From NCBI GenBank assembly GCA_030568195.1, contig JAJLTO010000004.1, positions 682,001-746,000 of the forward strand: a stretch of DNA of 64,000 nucleotides. The letters run 5' to 3'. The position numbers were made by a program, and so were the translations under genes. This DNA is from Dipodascopsis uninucleata var. uninucleata. Its lineage: Eukaryota; Ascomycota; Lipomycetes; Lipomycetales; Lipomycetaceae. This document shows, piece by piece, positions 10,439 to 22,610 of the stretch; within the stretch, counting starts at the first letter, position 1, and the number at the start of each line of letters is the position of its first letter. Under the pieces are notes generated by a model. The model was not told where the DNA came from, did not search any database, and saw only the letters and a program-made list of their open reading frames with translations.

Positions 10439-11605
10439 ATGAACTGGCAAACTTCAACCCCCCCACAACCTCTTCGGACACAATATACGCAGCAACCAGC
10501 CTCACTAATGATGTCTACTGTATCCTCTGCCACGCAGCCATCAAAGAGCCCATATTTCTCCTATGCGTCAACTGCTCCTGCTAGTCTCACATGCGGTGCA
10601 TTCACGATTTGGAAGTCTGTATACTCAGATTTAGCACGTTACGTCGGATTCTCGGTAATTAATCCGTCTAGAGAGGGCTCTGGACTAGATGAAAGTAGTC
10701 CTGATGTTAATCCCTCCGAACAAACGATGACTTCAGAGTCTGTCCAGTCGGCTCTTACGAGTCCTGTCTCTAGCGCGAGAACTGGGTCTGTAAATCGCGT
10801 TGTAACTTCAGCTACCTTTCGTGGATGGTGGAATTCAATGTTTCATCAAAAGGCATCTAAAAGACCTGCATTGTCTGATATACGGCAAATGCGTCCAGCA
10901 ACTTCGGCAGTGGAACACAGACCGTTCTGGATGATGACCACGAGAAGATCTAGCACGAGTAGCTTCAGTATTTCTTCGTCGAACTCATCTGACATTGATA
11001 GTCTGGAGCTTCGCGATCTTTATTACATGCCAGTTAATCACGCAGATGCTGAGTATAGTGGTCGACGATCTGAAATGAAGCCATCAGTGCGATTCAGTAA
11101 CTTACGTACCTTTACATCAGAGGATCAGGCGCAATCTACGACAATGCTTAGTGTACTAGCTTCCACTTCGACGTCTTCTCTCTCAAGTTCTCCATATGGG
11201 TATAACAGGAGCCCAACGGCTGTTACGTCTACTGATTCACAACCAAAATTGGTAACCAGAGAAAGATACCAAGACAAAAATTTCAGCTCTGTTAAGGCAG
11301 AAAGTAAATCATGTTCTAAAGAGGATGCGAATGTTATGTTTGCCAAGTATAAGTCCAACATCCCTAAGATCGGTGACACTTTAGAATCAGACGTCACGGA
11401 CGTAGTTAGGTTGAATTACACATCTGAAGACGAAACTGCGAAGGAAAATGAAAATGATGAAGACATAGACGTTAGTTCTACGTCATTTTCAACGGTTGAT
11501 CTGGTACATGAGCATTCTCATCATACTGGTATAGACACCCAGGCTGGTGCGACTTCAAAGGCGACCTATATAGTCCCCAAATGGCGGTCTCTTTTAGCTT
11601 TGTGA
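10439..11605 (+). CDS. Ser/Thr-rich protein of unknown function
   Basis: A 388-residue frame from the ATG at 10439; the frame opens further upstream only through a GTG at 10409. I do not recognise it. The N-terminus (~1-45) is Gln/Thr/Ser-rich. An ordered-looking piece at ~46-70 (SLTCGAFTIWKSVYSDLARY) and a short aromatic piece near 130 (FRGWWNSMFHQK) stand out. The remainder is low-complexity with serine runs and acidic patches (DENDED-like, ~335-345). No signal peptide, membrane segment or catalytic motif is visible. Codon use resembles the neighbours, and the frame is far too long for chance, so it is probably a real lineage-restricted gene. Intronless as read. Confidence 0.65.
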   Translation: MNWQTSTPPQPLRTQYTQQPASLMMSTVSSATQPSKSPYFSYASTAPASLTCGAFTIWKSVYSDLARYVGFSVINPSREGSGLDESSPDVNPSEQTMTSESVQSALTSPVSSARTGSVNRVVTSATFRGWWNSMFHQKASKRPALSDIRQMRPATSAVEHRPFWMMTTRRSSTSSFSISSSNSSDIDSLELRDLYYMPVNHADAEYSGRRSEMKPSVRFSNLRTFTSEDQAQSTTMLSVLASTSTSSLSSSPYGYNRSPTAVTSTDSQPKLVTRERYQDKNFSSVKAESKSCSKEDANVMFAKYKSNIPKIGDTLESDVTDVVRLNYTSEDETAKENENDEDIDVSSTSFSTVDLVHEHSHHTGIDTQAGATSKATYIVPKWRSLLAL

Positions 11606-11881
11606 TTGATGTATGTCCATGACGGCATATATTTTCATTCGAAAATGCCTACATATCTGTCTTTTGTACTTAAATGTTATATAGATAATGAAAAGATGCG
11701 ATATATTTTACTTCAAATAGTTGCTGTTGAGGATATTGGTAGAATGCATAGGGTAAGGTCATGATTGCTCATGCTGAATCTGTAGAAATATACTATTTCC
11801 ATATATATTTCAAATTTACGTAGGTTCCACCTTGCGGTAGTATAAAGATAAAGTAGAAAGCAACAAGACTAATGCGGGAAT

Positions 11882-12673
11882 ATGAAATATTCAAGGACTC
11901 CACATGGAGTATGTCACCATAGCTTGCGTTACCGAATAAAAGATCCAACCAGATCAGATATTGATCGTGCGATCGGGGTTTTCAAGCGTGCAAAGAATCG
12001 TTATATGGGAGCAATCGAGACGAAACAGGATAACTATTATAATGATGTTGAAGGAAGTGATATTCGAGAAAATGGAGATAACACGGTGAACAGCTACCGA
12101 GTAGAAATGCCGCAAGTCGCCTTTGGTGGTCGAACAAATGCTGGAAAAACAACATTGTTACAACAATTGTTAGGCATGGGACAACAAAAGTTCACTACAG
12201 GAACTCTTTTGCCCTCGAAACGACCAGGAAGTACCCGAGATATACATCTCTATTCCATAAACAACAGTTTGCTATTAGCAGATCTACCAGGCTATGGCTA
12301 TGGGTCGACTGAAGACCAAGGAAGAACTATTACAGACTACATCACTAAGTGTACAAACCTACGGATGGTGTATATTTTAGTGGAAGCGAAAGTATTAGTT
12401 AAGCCTCTTGACGAGGCCTTAATTAATATTCTAGACTCACATGCAATTCCGTGGCAATTAGTAGGCACAAAAGGTGACAAAATAAAAAAAGAAAGCGAGA
12501 TAAATGAAACATTAAGAAAGTTATTATACATATCCACAAGTCTTAGGCCCAAGATAGACTCTCGTCGTCGGACCCAGGATGAGGTGATTCTCACTTCGTC
12601 AAAAAAAGAGCTGAAGGGTAGCGGAATACCTGACCTTTGTTGGTCAATCTGTCGTAATTGTGAGATAACATAA
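11882..12673 (+). CDS. EngB/YihA-type GTPase, probably mitochondrial (Mrx8-like)
   Basis: A 263-residue GTPase of the EngB family. G1 is GRTNAGKTT (~83-91), G2 PGSTRD (~110), G3 DLPGYGYG (~126-133), G4 GTKGD (~192-196) and G5 TSSKKELKGSG near 235. The bacterial relative YihA/EngB helps assemble the large ribosomal subunit; the yeast homologue Mrx8 acts in mitochondrial translation. The first ~45 residues are basic and lack acidic clusters, which suits a mitochondrial targeting segment, although it is not a clean amphipathic presequence. The spacing and the PGxT motif separate it from Era and Der GTPases. No intron; it lies 0.28 kb after the unknown Ser-rich gene. Confidence 0.88.
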   Translation: MKYSRTPHGVCHHSLRYRIKDPTRSDIDRAIGVFKRAKNRYMGAIETKQDNYYNDVEGSDIRENGDNTVNSYRVEMPQVAFGGRTNAGKTTLLQQLLGMGQQKFTTGTLLPSKRPGSTRDIHLYSINNSLLLADLPGYGYGSTEDQGRTITDYITKCTNLRMVYILVEAKVLVKPLDEALINILDSHAIPWQLVGTKGDKIKKESEINETLRKLLYISTSLRPKIDSRRRTQDEVILTSSKKELKGSGIPDLCWSICRNCEIT

Positions 12674-12911
12674 AATAGTCAGACTATCAATATTCATATA
12701 TAGAATTGTAGCATAGTTTAGATTCAAATAATTATATCAATTTATTACACTGTTCATACACTGCACGCGCGATATTAGCCAATAAACACAGATAAAACTA
12801 TAGCCAGGATAGAGAAGAAAGGAGCATAAGAGAATACAAATAAGCTTAAAAAACAACTGAAAAGTCTTTAGTACGAGAACAAGAAATGATCGAGAAGGAA
12901 AAGGATACCAT

Positions 12912-14412
12912 TTACAAAGGCTTTCGGGCAACAAAGAGCATCATTGGAGTAAATAAACCCATCTTTCCACCTTTGACAAGATTGATGGCAGCATCCTCAA
13001 GAGCCACTGTAACCTTTTGCGAACCGGCAGGTGCTAATTTCAAGCTCTCCAGAAGACCAATAGCCTTCATGGTGACCTGACGACCAATCCAACTCGTTCG
13101 GAATATAGTGGCCACATCTGAGAGAGATCTGCAATACTGCCACTCACCAGAGAGAGGATAGTACCATGGGATCTCGTCATTACGAGCAGCAAGATCCTCC
13201 ATATATTCAATCTCGAAACCAACAGCCTTAAGGGCTTCGACAGCAACATCAACCTTGTACATCTTAGGAATACCGTCACCAATCTCAATACCATAGGATA
13301 TTTCTCGGTGTTCTGGGTTAGTCTCGTCATATTTATCAGTCATAACCCACTCATAGACAGCAAAAACTCCACCAGGCTTAAGAACCTTGTAGATCTGGCC
13401 GTAAACACCCTCTAGAGTTGGTGCATGGACTGTGGCCTCGATGGCATAGACAGTATCGAAAGACTCTGGCTCAAACTCCATCTGCATAAAATCACCTTTT
13501 ACAAAACTAAGCTTGTCATCCAGTCCCTTCACCTTGGCATAGTGATTAGCACGATCAACCTGGTAATCATTGTTGTTCAGACCAACGACGGTAGCATCTG
13601 TGAATCTACAGATCTCCTGAGCTGGACCACCAACACCACACCCAACATCAAGGACCTTCATACCGGCCTTAATACCGGCCTTGTAAGCCAAATAGTGCTC
13701 ATGTCTGTAAAATTCAGTCAGTTGTAAAATTTTAAAATATGCAGCATACTTTAATTGTTAATTGTTATCCGAAACTCACCTAGCAGTGGCCTGCTTAAAA
13801 GCCTCCCCTTTGTAGTATCGAGAGAAATGGAAAGAAGTGCCCCAGCCGTATTCATAGACTATATTAAATTAGTACTTTAAGGACAACTCATTTACGACAT
13901 TCAAAATTATGCTCTACACAAGCAATCGCCAAACATGAAGTTCGAACTCTAACTCCAGAAAGCACGACCTGCGACACAGTAGAAACAACTCCTGCATACT
14001 ACAAACAATTGAACACCAGTAACGAGAATCTGGCCAGAAAATATACTTACAGTCGGTAACAAGATTGTAATAATGTTTGGTAAGAGTAGCATATTCCTCC
14101 AAACGGCCCTATTCAAGTATTAAACGTTAGTTTTCTTGTAAATCTGAGGCCGAATATCTAGATTGCAACCAATGGCCCACTATTACACTCATAGACATAT
14201 TCACTTACAATCTTGTCCTGCTCGCTCTCCTGGTTTGGTCTCTTATTATCCCAGAACTTGAAGTATTCGCCGACTGCAGCACTCTGAGCTTCAGCGTTCT
14301 TTTTGATAATAGCACCGATACCAGAGGAGCCAGTTACGTCCTTTCCATGGAGAGCGACTTTGAAGGCAGCGTCCTGCTCCTTATTCTGCTGCTGTAAATA
14401 CTGAGTAGTCAT
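12912..14412 (-). CDS. ERG6: Sterol 24-C-methyltransferase Erg6
   Basis: Four exons: 14412-14209, 14108-14051, 13858-13780, 13704-12912, joining to 377 residues, the normal Erg6 length. The N-terminus starts [17 protein letters not shown]; the next in-frame upstream start is not ATG. Landmarks are [18 protein letters not shown] near 90, the SAM-binding [15 protein letters not shown] near 130, [27 protein letters not shown] and the C-terminal sterol methyltransferase domain ([12 protein letters not shown]). It transfers a methyl group from S-adenosylmethionine to C-24 of zymosterol in ergosterol synthesis at the ER and lipid droplets. Introns begin GTAAGT or GTGAGT and are 54-192 bases long. 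ERG6 diverges from the ATR gene across ~0.86 kb. Confidence 0.97.
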
Positions 14413-15267
14413 CTTAAGCTTCCGCTGCAATTTCTATAAATAAATGGAAATATCAAATTATATTAAATATAGATGACAGTATGAAAATTCTAGAGATATG
14501 AGTCAATTGCTCGAGATTTAAGATGTATATATATATGTGTGTATATGAAATGAATTCTAAAATAAAATAAATAATATAGTTGTAAATAATAGTGTTGCTT
14601 TACAGCGTGAACTAATTCTCGGATGGCGGTTGAACTGAGTGTTTAATATCTAGTCTAGTGAACTTAGGCTACGACATTCGCCTAAAGCGTATATGTGAGA
14701 GCTAAATATGCGTTTGTGGTGTCAATTGCACTTACTTATATGCAGATAATCTCTAAATTAAAAAGCTTCTAGTGTTCAATTTTTCTCGCATAATTAGAGG
14801 ATTTTATGATAATCGATTTTACGGTCAGAAGAGCTCGGATACCAATTCGTATTCGGTTATAAACTGTTACCGCTGCTCAATACGTGTCACTCAGCTGGCA
14901 TCTCCACATCATATAAAATGCCAACTTACACTACGGAACACTTATAGCTACCTTTAGGACATCGGATGCTATAGATATAATACCATTGCATGATTTTCTT
15001 AAGAAATCAAGTGTCTTAGGGAACTTGAGTCTTAAATCCTCAAGTTGTCGTTTAGACAAGCTGAGCACGCTTGCTCGCTTGAGTTGACAGAGCCAGAATA
15101 TCATGGCCGGGTAATACTATTGTTTGTGGCAGACGCGTCTTACGCTGTAGAGGAACTAAAAAAAATTTAGAGGCTTCTGGATCGCAATCATATATAAAAA
15201 CGAGTAGGTCTAAACTATCTGACAAGTGGGATGAGCAATCGACGACATATATAGAGCACCGTTCGAC
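14413..15267. other. Divergent promoter region ERG6/ATR, 0.86 kb
   Basis: AT-rich upstream sequence shared by ERG6 (-) and the ATR-type kinase gene (+), with a TA/TG-rich tract at 14523-14545. An ACGCGT lies near the kinase start. No RNA gene seen. Confidence 0.6.
15133..15138. promoter_or_regulatory. MluI cell-cycle box-like ACGCGT
   Basis: ACGCGT, the core bound by MBF-type G1/S factors in fission and budding yeast, sits 130 bases upstream of the putative ATG of the ATR/Rad3 gene. A single copy, so chance is possible. Confidence 0.3.
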
Positions 15268-18200
15268 ATGACTAGCGATCCTCGCAAGTGGGACGGAAGC
15301 AGACTAGTGCCACAGAAGCGGTGTCGGGACTCAATAGTCAGTTCAAGCAACTACAACTTCAGCCAGGCGCGGTCGTTGATGCAGAAGCGACTAACAATCT
15401 GCTTTAATGAAAATGTCATAGCTGGATCTTTTCACCCATTTCTAGAATACGTAAAGTATGTAACTAAGTGCGCTGCAAAAGCTAAGTTTTGCGTGAGTAG
15501 GTCAAGTTAGAAGAGTAGCTAGTCGTATAAGCTAGATGTATGTATGTTAACGCGCTAGAATCGAAATCGAATCGGATCAGATCGGATTTTAAAAAGTTGC
15601 CAGATAGCTTGCAGGTAGAAGAGCTTCAGACATTCGGCTTGTTGCCCTGCCTTAAGGATTTTTCTCTATATATTGGGATCGACGAACGATTTTACTGCCC
15701 GGCATGTGACAGCCAATGCATCAAAATTCTCGAGCGCAACTCGCAATGGCTGGCCTATTTGGACGTTCTCACCGAGCTGACGTCAGTATCAGCAATTAAC
15801 CAGAATGAACGTCTTCGTGTGACTCTGATGCGTTGCGTTTTCCGCTTTTTACGACACTATAGGATTGTATCGGTCGTAGACAGTCCGATTGAACACTGGA
15901 TAGTGGCAATGCTTCGAAGTAGGTTTCGTGAGTGTCGTATTGCAGCTACACGTGTTCTACCTCTGTTAATAGACAGTCCTCCATCAAACAAGTACAGAGT
16001 ATTCAAGATCATCTCGGATCTAAGTAGTCTTCCCGATCTCTACATTACTGAGACTATCATACAGGCGTGGAGTGAGATAGGCAAGCTTACAGAAGGTGAT
16101 GATCTTAATTTCGTTCTTATGAAACTACTCTTCTTTCTGGATTCCAGTAACTCATTTCATGCTGCGATGGCTTTTCATGAAATTAAAATGCTGGCTGCTT
16201 CTCGGAATAAGTCGCCGTGGAGACTCATAGCTCAATTTTGGTCTGTCATCAGTGTTTTTGTCTTCAAAGAGTACGGTTTAAACAGTCGGATGGTCGGAAC
16301 TGTGGCCAATTTACTGGAAGTGCCTGTTGATAACATATTATTACGAACACAGGAGTTTACATTACCATATTTAATTCTAGCAAAAAAGACTGATGTTCTT
16401 AAGAGGCTCGCTGATGCCCAGAGTAAGTCACTTTCACAGGTGTGCAAGGAAAACATGTCTTCTATACTTGCTGTTTTGCTGACACAAGATCTTGATAATC
16501 CTGTGCGAAATTGTGTTGAACTTCTTGCAGAGGTGACTGATGACACCAACGCTCTGACATCTATTGATCTCTTTAGTTTTGAGCTTTCAGTTGCTGTGGA
16601 GATTTTAAAGATGTATAATGAAGATGACGAGCTGAAAGCTGACGATGAGATTCCTCTTTTTCGTGCTCTCAACATCATTGCCAAGCAGAATACCAAAGAT
16701 TCTCGTTCTACAAGATCACAAAAGTTTGCCCAGTCTTCTTCTCTCGATAAATTTTTTAAGAAGAATATACTTGGCGTTATTTCTCAGTTATCTGATATGC
16801 TTTATAACGTTCATCGAAAGCTTCAATGGACGGAGAAAGTGAAGTGCTTGCGAGGGATTGCGGCTGCGGTTCGTTTTGCTAACAAGTATGCAGTTGCCGC
16901 GATTCCGCAGATATGCTCGTGTTTGCAATCTGCACTTGATGATCCTGTACTACAAGATGCGGCACTATTTGCATGGACTTACATGATCCGTTATTTCGAT
17001 GAAAAGGAGGTTAGTAGTCTTCTCTTGATAACGGTTTCTGTCATTTTCAACAACTGGAACAACTTTACGTCGAAATCTAGGACTGCAGCTCGTGGCATGC
17101 TGGATATTATCATAAATTCACATTCATCTGTTTTGGCGACCTTAAAGGTTGCAGAACTCCCAAGTCGACCAAGTTTTATACCCGAACTCCGGGGTCAGAT
17201 TACCAAGTTGGTATCGCATTTAAAAGAGGTTGATACAACGGCTGAGAAGCTTGTTTCTTTTACAAGACGTTGCAGGCATGAGAACTTTGCAGTGGTACAT
17301 GAAGCTCTATTAGAGCTTAGAATGTGTTTAATTGAGAATCAGCTTTCGTTCTACTCTTCTCCAGAGCTCAGTTCGCCAGACAATCTTATATATTCTCTTA
17401 TGACTACACTTCTTAGTGTTTGCCACAGATTTAGCTCCACCAAGAAAGAGATCGTACGGTTAGCGTCGGAGTGTCTCGGTCTCATAGGTGCCCTTGATCC
17501 TACAAAAATTGAAGATAAATCAGACAAGCAAGATATTTTGCTGCATTATAATTTCGAGTCAAAGAAAGAAAACATCAACTTTGTTCTTGTATTTCTGGAA
17601 ATGTATGTCGTCCCGGCGTTCCGTGCATCTACCGAGACCAAGCCTCAGCTTTTTCTGGCTTTTGCAATGCAAGAGCTGCTTCACTATTGTGGCCTAGATG
17701 TGAAGAGTATTGCGACACCAAAGAGGCCGGACCTCTTAAGTAGCTGGCACCATCTTAGTCAGGTAGCAAAAGCAACACTTACCCCTTTCTTAGAATCTAA
17801 GTATAGTATTGGGCGGAATATACCTTATCTCGCTCAGGACTATCCTATATATCCCCGTATAAAGCGACATCGTAGTTGGGTCCAAACATTTTTATTTGAC
17901 CTCTTAAAGATTGCTTCTGAAATACAGAAAGCCAAAGGTGCATTCAGGGACGATATTGACATATTTTATGTGTTTGGAAAAATTATCAATAACCAAGATC
18001 TCTCTATTTCCAGTTTTCTGCTGCCTTTCATAGTTCAGTTCGTTTTAGCAAATGGTACTGATGAAAACTGCAAGGCTATTTTGGATGAGTTGTTGGCAGT
18101 ACTACACACAGACAGCACAGAACATGAAGACGTCAGGCTATCTTATTATACTGTTTTCTCGATTCTTGACTATGGCAGTCGCTGGCAGCGTGCACAAAAG

Positions 18201-21200
18201 AGCCGAGCCAACGATAGATCAAAGTCGAATGATGATTTGGTGATAAAGGCACCAATGTTTCTTGAAAGCATACCGGTGGAACTTATTGGTAATCGGGCAC
18301 TGGAATCACAGTCGTACGCTAGAGCTCTTTATTACTTTGAGCAGCATAGTCGTGAGATTCAGCATACAGAGGAAGATACTCAAATAGTGACTTTATATCA
18401 GAAACTTCAACAGGTATATGCTAAGATAGGCGATCCTGATGCGGTTCAGGGTATGTCTACTTTGATACTTTCTAACGACCTTGAGCAACAAATTGTAGAG
18501 CATGAGGCTGCTGGAGAGTGGGAACTCGCACAAAGCTGCTATGAAATTCAATTGGAGTCCTCTCCTGATGACAACGAATTGCATTCGCGTCTACTAAATT
18601 GTCTTCGTGAATCACATAATTTTGACAATTTGCTTAACCGCTTGAAAATTCTTTGTCAGGCAAATAAAGAACTCCCAAAACGATGGGTTGATCTTGGGGT
18701 GGAAGCATCATGGATGCTAGGAAATTGGAACGAGCTTGAATCATGGCTACAGAAATCGACAACGTCGACATTCAACGTTTCTGTGGGACGCGCGCTGCAT
18801 CATATTCGAAATGGAAATCTTATCGAATTTTATTCTACGTTATCACATGCTCGAATAGATGCTGCTAATGAAATTGCATTTGCATCGATAACCTCGGCCA
18901 AAAGTGGCCATGGACTTCTTTTACGTCTGCATGCCTTAGCTGATATAGAAACTTTAGTTCTGGCATCGTTGAAGGGATCGGTCAACTATACGAATATATC
19001 GATCTACTTTGAACAACGAATGCTTGCATTAGGTGCATCTTATCAAGACAATCGCTTTCTTTTGGATCTTCGACGAGCTGTTGTCAATCTTGTAGAGTAA
19101 GTTATAGCTATTAACTTTCAATTATTGCGGAATTGTTCTAATTTGTGAGTAGGTCACCGTTTGCGAATGAAGATAACCTCTTGGTTTATCTCACAGAAGC
19201 AAAACTCGCCAGAAAATCTGAGAAGTTGGATGAAGCTTTCCTGTTCGCACTCAAGGCATCTAGACGTGGCTCACCGTTAGCATTGATAGAGCAAGCAAGA
19301 TTGCAATGGAATCAAGGTCGCCATCGTCAAGCAGTGAAAATGATCGAAGATATCATTCACTCAAAAGCGTTAGATGATTTCAAGACTACTTTGGCTCCGG
19401 ATACCCAACTTGCTTCCCAAAAACACTCGAAAGACAATATCACGAAAGCGAAGGCTGTCCTTCTATATGCAAAATGGATTGACCGCTCCGACCAAAGTGA
19501 CTGGTCAACAGTACTTCACAACTATAAGTTAGTTAGCAGTACTTGCGAGTCACTGGAAAGTGGTCATTACTATACAGGACGCTATTTTCTCAAAATCATA
19601 GAAGCTCAGATGATGTTGCCCTTGTCTAAGCAAAACAGAACGTTTATAATTGGTGAATATCATCGTAATGTCTGCAGATTCTATTGTAAAGCGGTTAAAA
19701 ACGGCGTGAAGTATGTTTATCATACTCTACCCAAACTGCTGACCTTGTGGCTGGATTTTGACGAGTCTGTTGATCCTCAAGTTAGTAACAGGACTAGCGA
19801 AGTCAAGGATATTACTAAGAAGAGGAAGGAAAATCTGTCAAAAATGACTGTTATGATAGGAAAGTATTTTGAGAGCATGCCGAGTTATCAATTCTTTCCT
19901 GTTCTATCGCAAATAATATCTCGAATATGCCATACAAATAAGGATATTTATAAGGTATTACGGCATATATTGGCTAAGGTGGCTGTGGATTATCCCGCAC
20001 AGTCGTTATGGTCTATACTAGCAATATCTCACTCTGAAGATAAACTTCGACGGTCTAGAGGAGATGAGATTTTAAGATACATACAAACAATTGCTCCAGA
20101 TCTTGGTGAAAATGTTTTGCGATCCAGAAAGCTGACAGATATGCTCGTGGAAGTTTGTACGATGCCTGTACCTAGTAAAACAACTCGAAGACTAGATCTG
20201 AGCCGTCTGAATTTTAGCTGCCTACCGAGTTCATTGGTAGTTCCTATACAGAAGAATTTTACGATATCCTGGCCAAGCAAATGGGTAGCTGCAACACGAC
20301 ATAGAGCGTTCAGCAGTTCTCCTGTTACAATTTTGAGTTAGTACCAGATCTATCATATTATACACAAGTATATGAGAGAGCTAACCTTTTTGTCTAGATA
20401 TCGAAAAGCGGGCTGATGTTATGAATTCCCTTCAAATGCCACGAAGAATAACTGTAATGGGTTCTGATGGAAATGAATATTTCTTTCTTTGTAAGCCGAA
20501 AGACGATTTACGAAAGGATGCCAGACTGATGGAATTTAATACAATGATCAATATGCTCCTACGCAAAGACACAGAGTCAGCGAAGCGAAACCTTGATATT
20601 GTTACATATGCAGTTACTCCTCTTTCAGAGAACTGTGGGTTGATAGAATGGGTTACGTCCACGAAAACTGTTCGAGACATCCTTAGTGTAAGATATAGTG
20701 CAAGAAACATACGGATGAATCTTGCCGAGGTTAGAGCCGTCTGGAATGACCCAAAGATCAAAAAAACAGAAGGATTTGCGTCTGTGGTCAAAATGTTCCC
20801 ACCAGTGCTATATGAATGGTTTATTGACACCTTCCCCGTTCCATCCACCTGGCTGTCTAGTCGAACGTCGTATGCCCGCACTAATGCTGTAATGGCCATG
20901 ATTGGCTATATAGTTGGACTGGGTGATCGGCATTGTGAGAATATTCTTTTACACGAAGCGACTGGAAATTTGATGCATGTAGATTTTAGCTGTCTTTTTG
21001 AAAAGGGTCTCGATCTTGAGATACCCGAGAGAGTGCCTTTCAGGTTAACGCAAAATCTTGTCGATGCATTAGGACCATACGGCTATGAAGGTCCCTTTCG
21101 AAGATGCTGTGAGCTTGCACTACAAATCCTACGAGTCAATGAAGAACTTCTCACGCCTGTTCTGGAAACTTTCCTACATGATCCTGTTATGGAGTTCAAG

Positions 21201-21401
21201 CAACATAGGTCTGGTCGAAAGGGATCTGCTGCATCACCTGAGGAAGCACTTCTTCGTATCAGTCGTCGTTTACGAGGTTTAATATCGGATGATACTTTAT
21301 TTCCTCTTAGCATCGATGGCCAGGTTGATGTTTTAATAAAACAAGCAACTGATGTTCGCAATTTAAGCGAAATGTATATAGGATGGTTACCCATGTGGTA
21401 G
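15268..21401 (+). CDS. ATR/Rad3/Mec1 checkpoint protein kinase
   Basis: A giant PIKK of 1978 residues from exons 15268-15455, 15536-19096, 19153-20336 and 20398-21401. The HEAT-rich arm includes a UME-like segment (ENFAVVHEALLELRM). The FAT domain follows (SYARALYYFEQHSREIQ; TLPKLLTLWLDFDESV; FFPVLSQIISRICHTNKD). The kinase has FFLCKPKDDLRKDARLMEF, catalytic loop GLGDRHCENILLHEA, MHVDFSCLFEKG, and FATC ends in MYIGWLPMW. These match human ATR and yeast Mec1 closely, and not ATM, TOR or DNA-PK. The kinase senses RPA-coated single-stranded DNA with its partner Ddc2/Rad26/ATRIP. Exon 1 rests on a good GTATGT donor and frame agreement only; translation could instead start at 15540. Either way the N-terminal arm is ~400 residues shorter than in Rad3 or Mec1 (~2370-2390). 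Confidence 0.93.
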
Positions 21402-22610
21402 GCTATCAAAATAATAAATATGAACTGAAAATAAGTGCTAGTTCGTATTAAAAAGCTTACAAATTATAATATGTTATTGGAAATACAGGGTTTTTTTGAT
21501 ACATAATTTTGTCTATCATCAACTTAACATAATAATGGCATCAGAGTTATGCTGGTACACCTGTTAATCTCTGCGTGTTATCAGTTTTCGGGAGGTCTCC
21601 TGTCGAAGTAGAAGCAGAAGTAGGAATGGTCAAAATTTTGAAAATAATTTTAAGTAGATAGGTTTACTTGGCGCATACTTCAAGGTTAGATTTATATATT
21701 TCACGTTCGCTTTTCAGTCCTTTAGCCTTCATCCTACATGTTCTACTGAGAAAAATTTAGTATTTCATCAATAGGTATTTATTTGAAGACAATGAAGTTG
21801 TATTCTCTACCCTTTGGTCTGCAATAGATTTTTGAGAATCGCAGACATTATATCCTTGCTTTACCGTTCCACAATCCTACTAAAACTTAGTTTAATATTC
21901 ATCTGGTCGTGCATTGTTATCTATGAATAAATGTGGTAGCGTTAAATGCTTAACAGTAGCTTATAGTTATTGTGGAACCCGTCATATAGTAGTCTCAACT
22001 GGAGCTGATACATTTTAAAAATTTAATTCACAAAAGTTTTGTTTACGTTTAACGAAATATGCACAAATCTGTCATTTTTACCTAAATTCTGCGCACGTGT
22101 TTTATTAAACCCAGATCCATATGAGGGAAAGCTGAGTTCAGTTTCTCAATAAAAGGATATAATCACATATATTCGTCGTATTTCTTTGTAATTTCACTTA
22201 GAAGACTCTTGGAAAACAGGTGTTTTTGGGTGCAATAGTACAGCTACTTATTTAGAGTCGCCATTGTAGCTGATCGAGTTGGCAGTTGCCAAGTGGTATA
22301 TCATCGCAAGGGATTTAAAGAACGACCAATTGTGGGCCTTTTTAGGTGACATCAGATCATAGCTCAATACTAATTTGAAGCACGCTATAAGAGTCTTATT
22401 TTCTTCAAAAAAAAGTGTATGTATATATAATGGTAACAGTGCTATTGATATGCTCTAGTGCAAAGAAAAAGCTATTTTCAGAGATGAAAATGCGACTCTC
22501 TCGTGAAGCATCAATCTTTAATATATAGCATAGAGTAGAAAATGAGGAAACGAAATATTTGCAAGAGACAATCAAGATGACTAACGTTAATCGAAGCAGA
22601 AGACGGAAAG
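21402..22610. other. Intergenic, 1.2 kb, AT-rich
   Basis: 3' flank of the ATR-type gene and promoter of the membrane GNAT gene. It is AT-rich with short A and T runs. I looked for tRNA, snRNA and snoRNA signatures and saw none, and no open frame is convincing. Confidence 0.55.
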
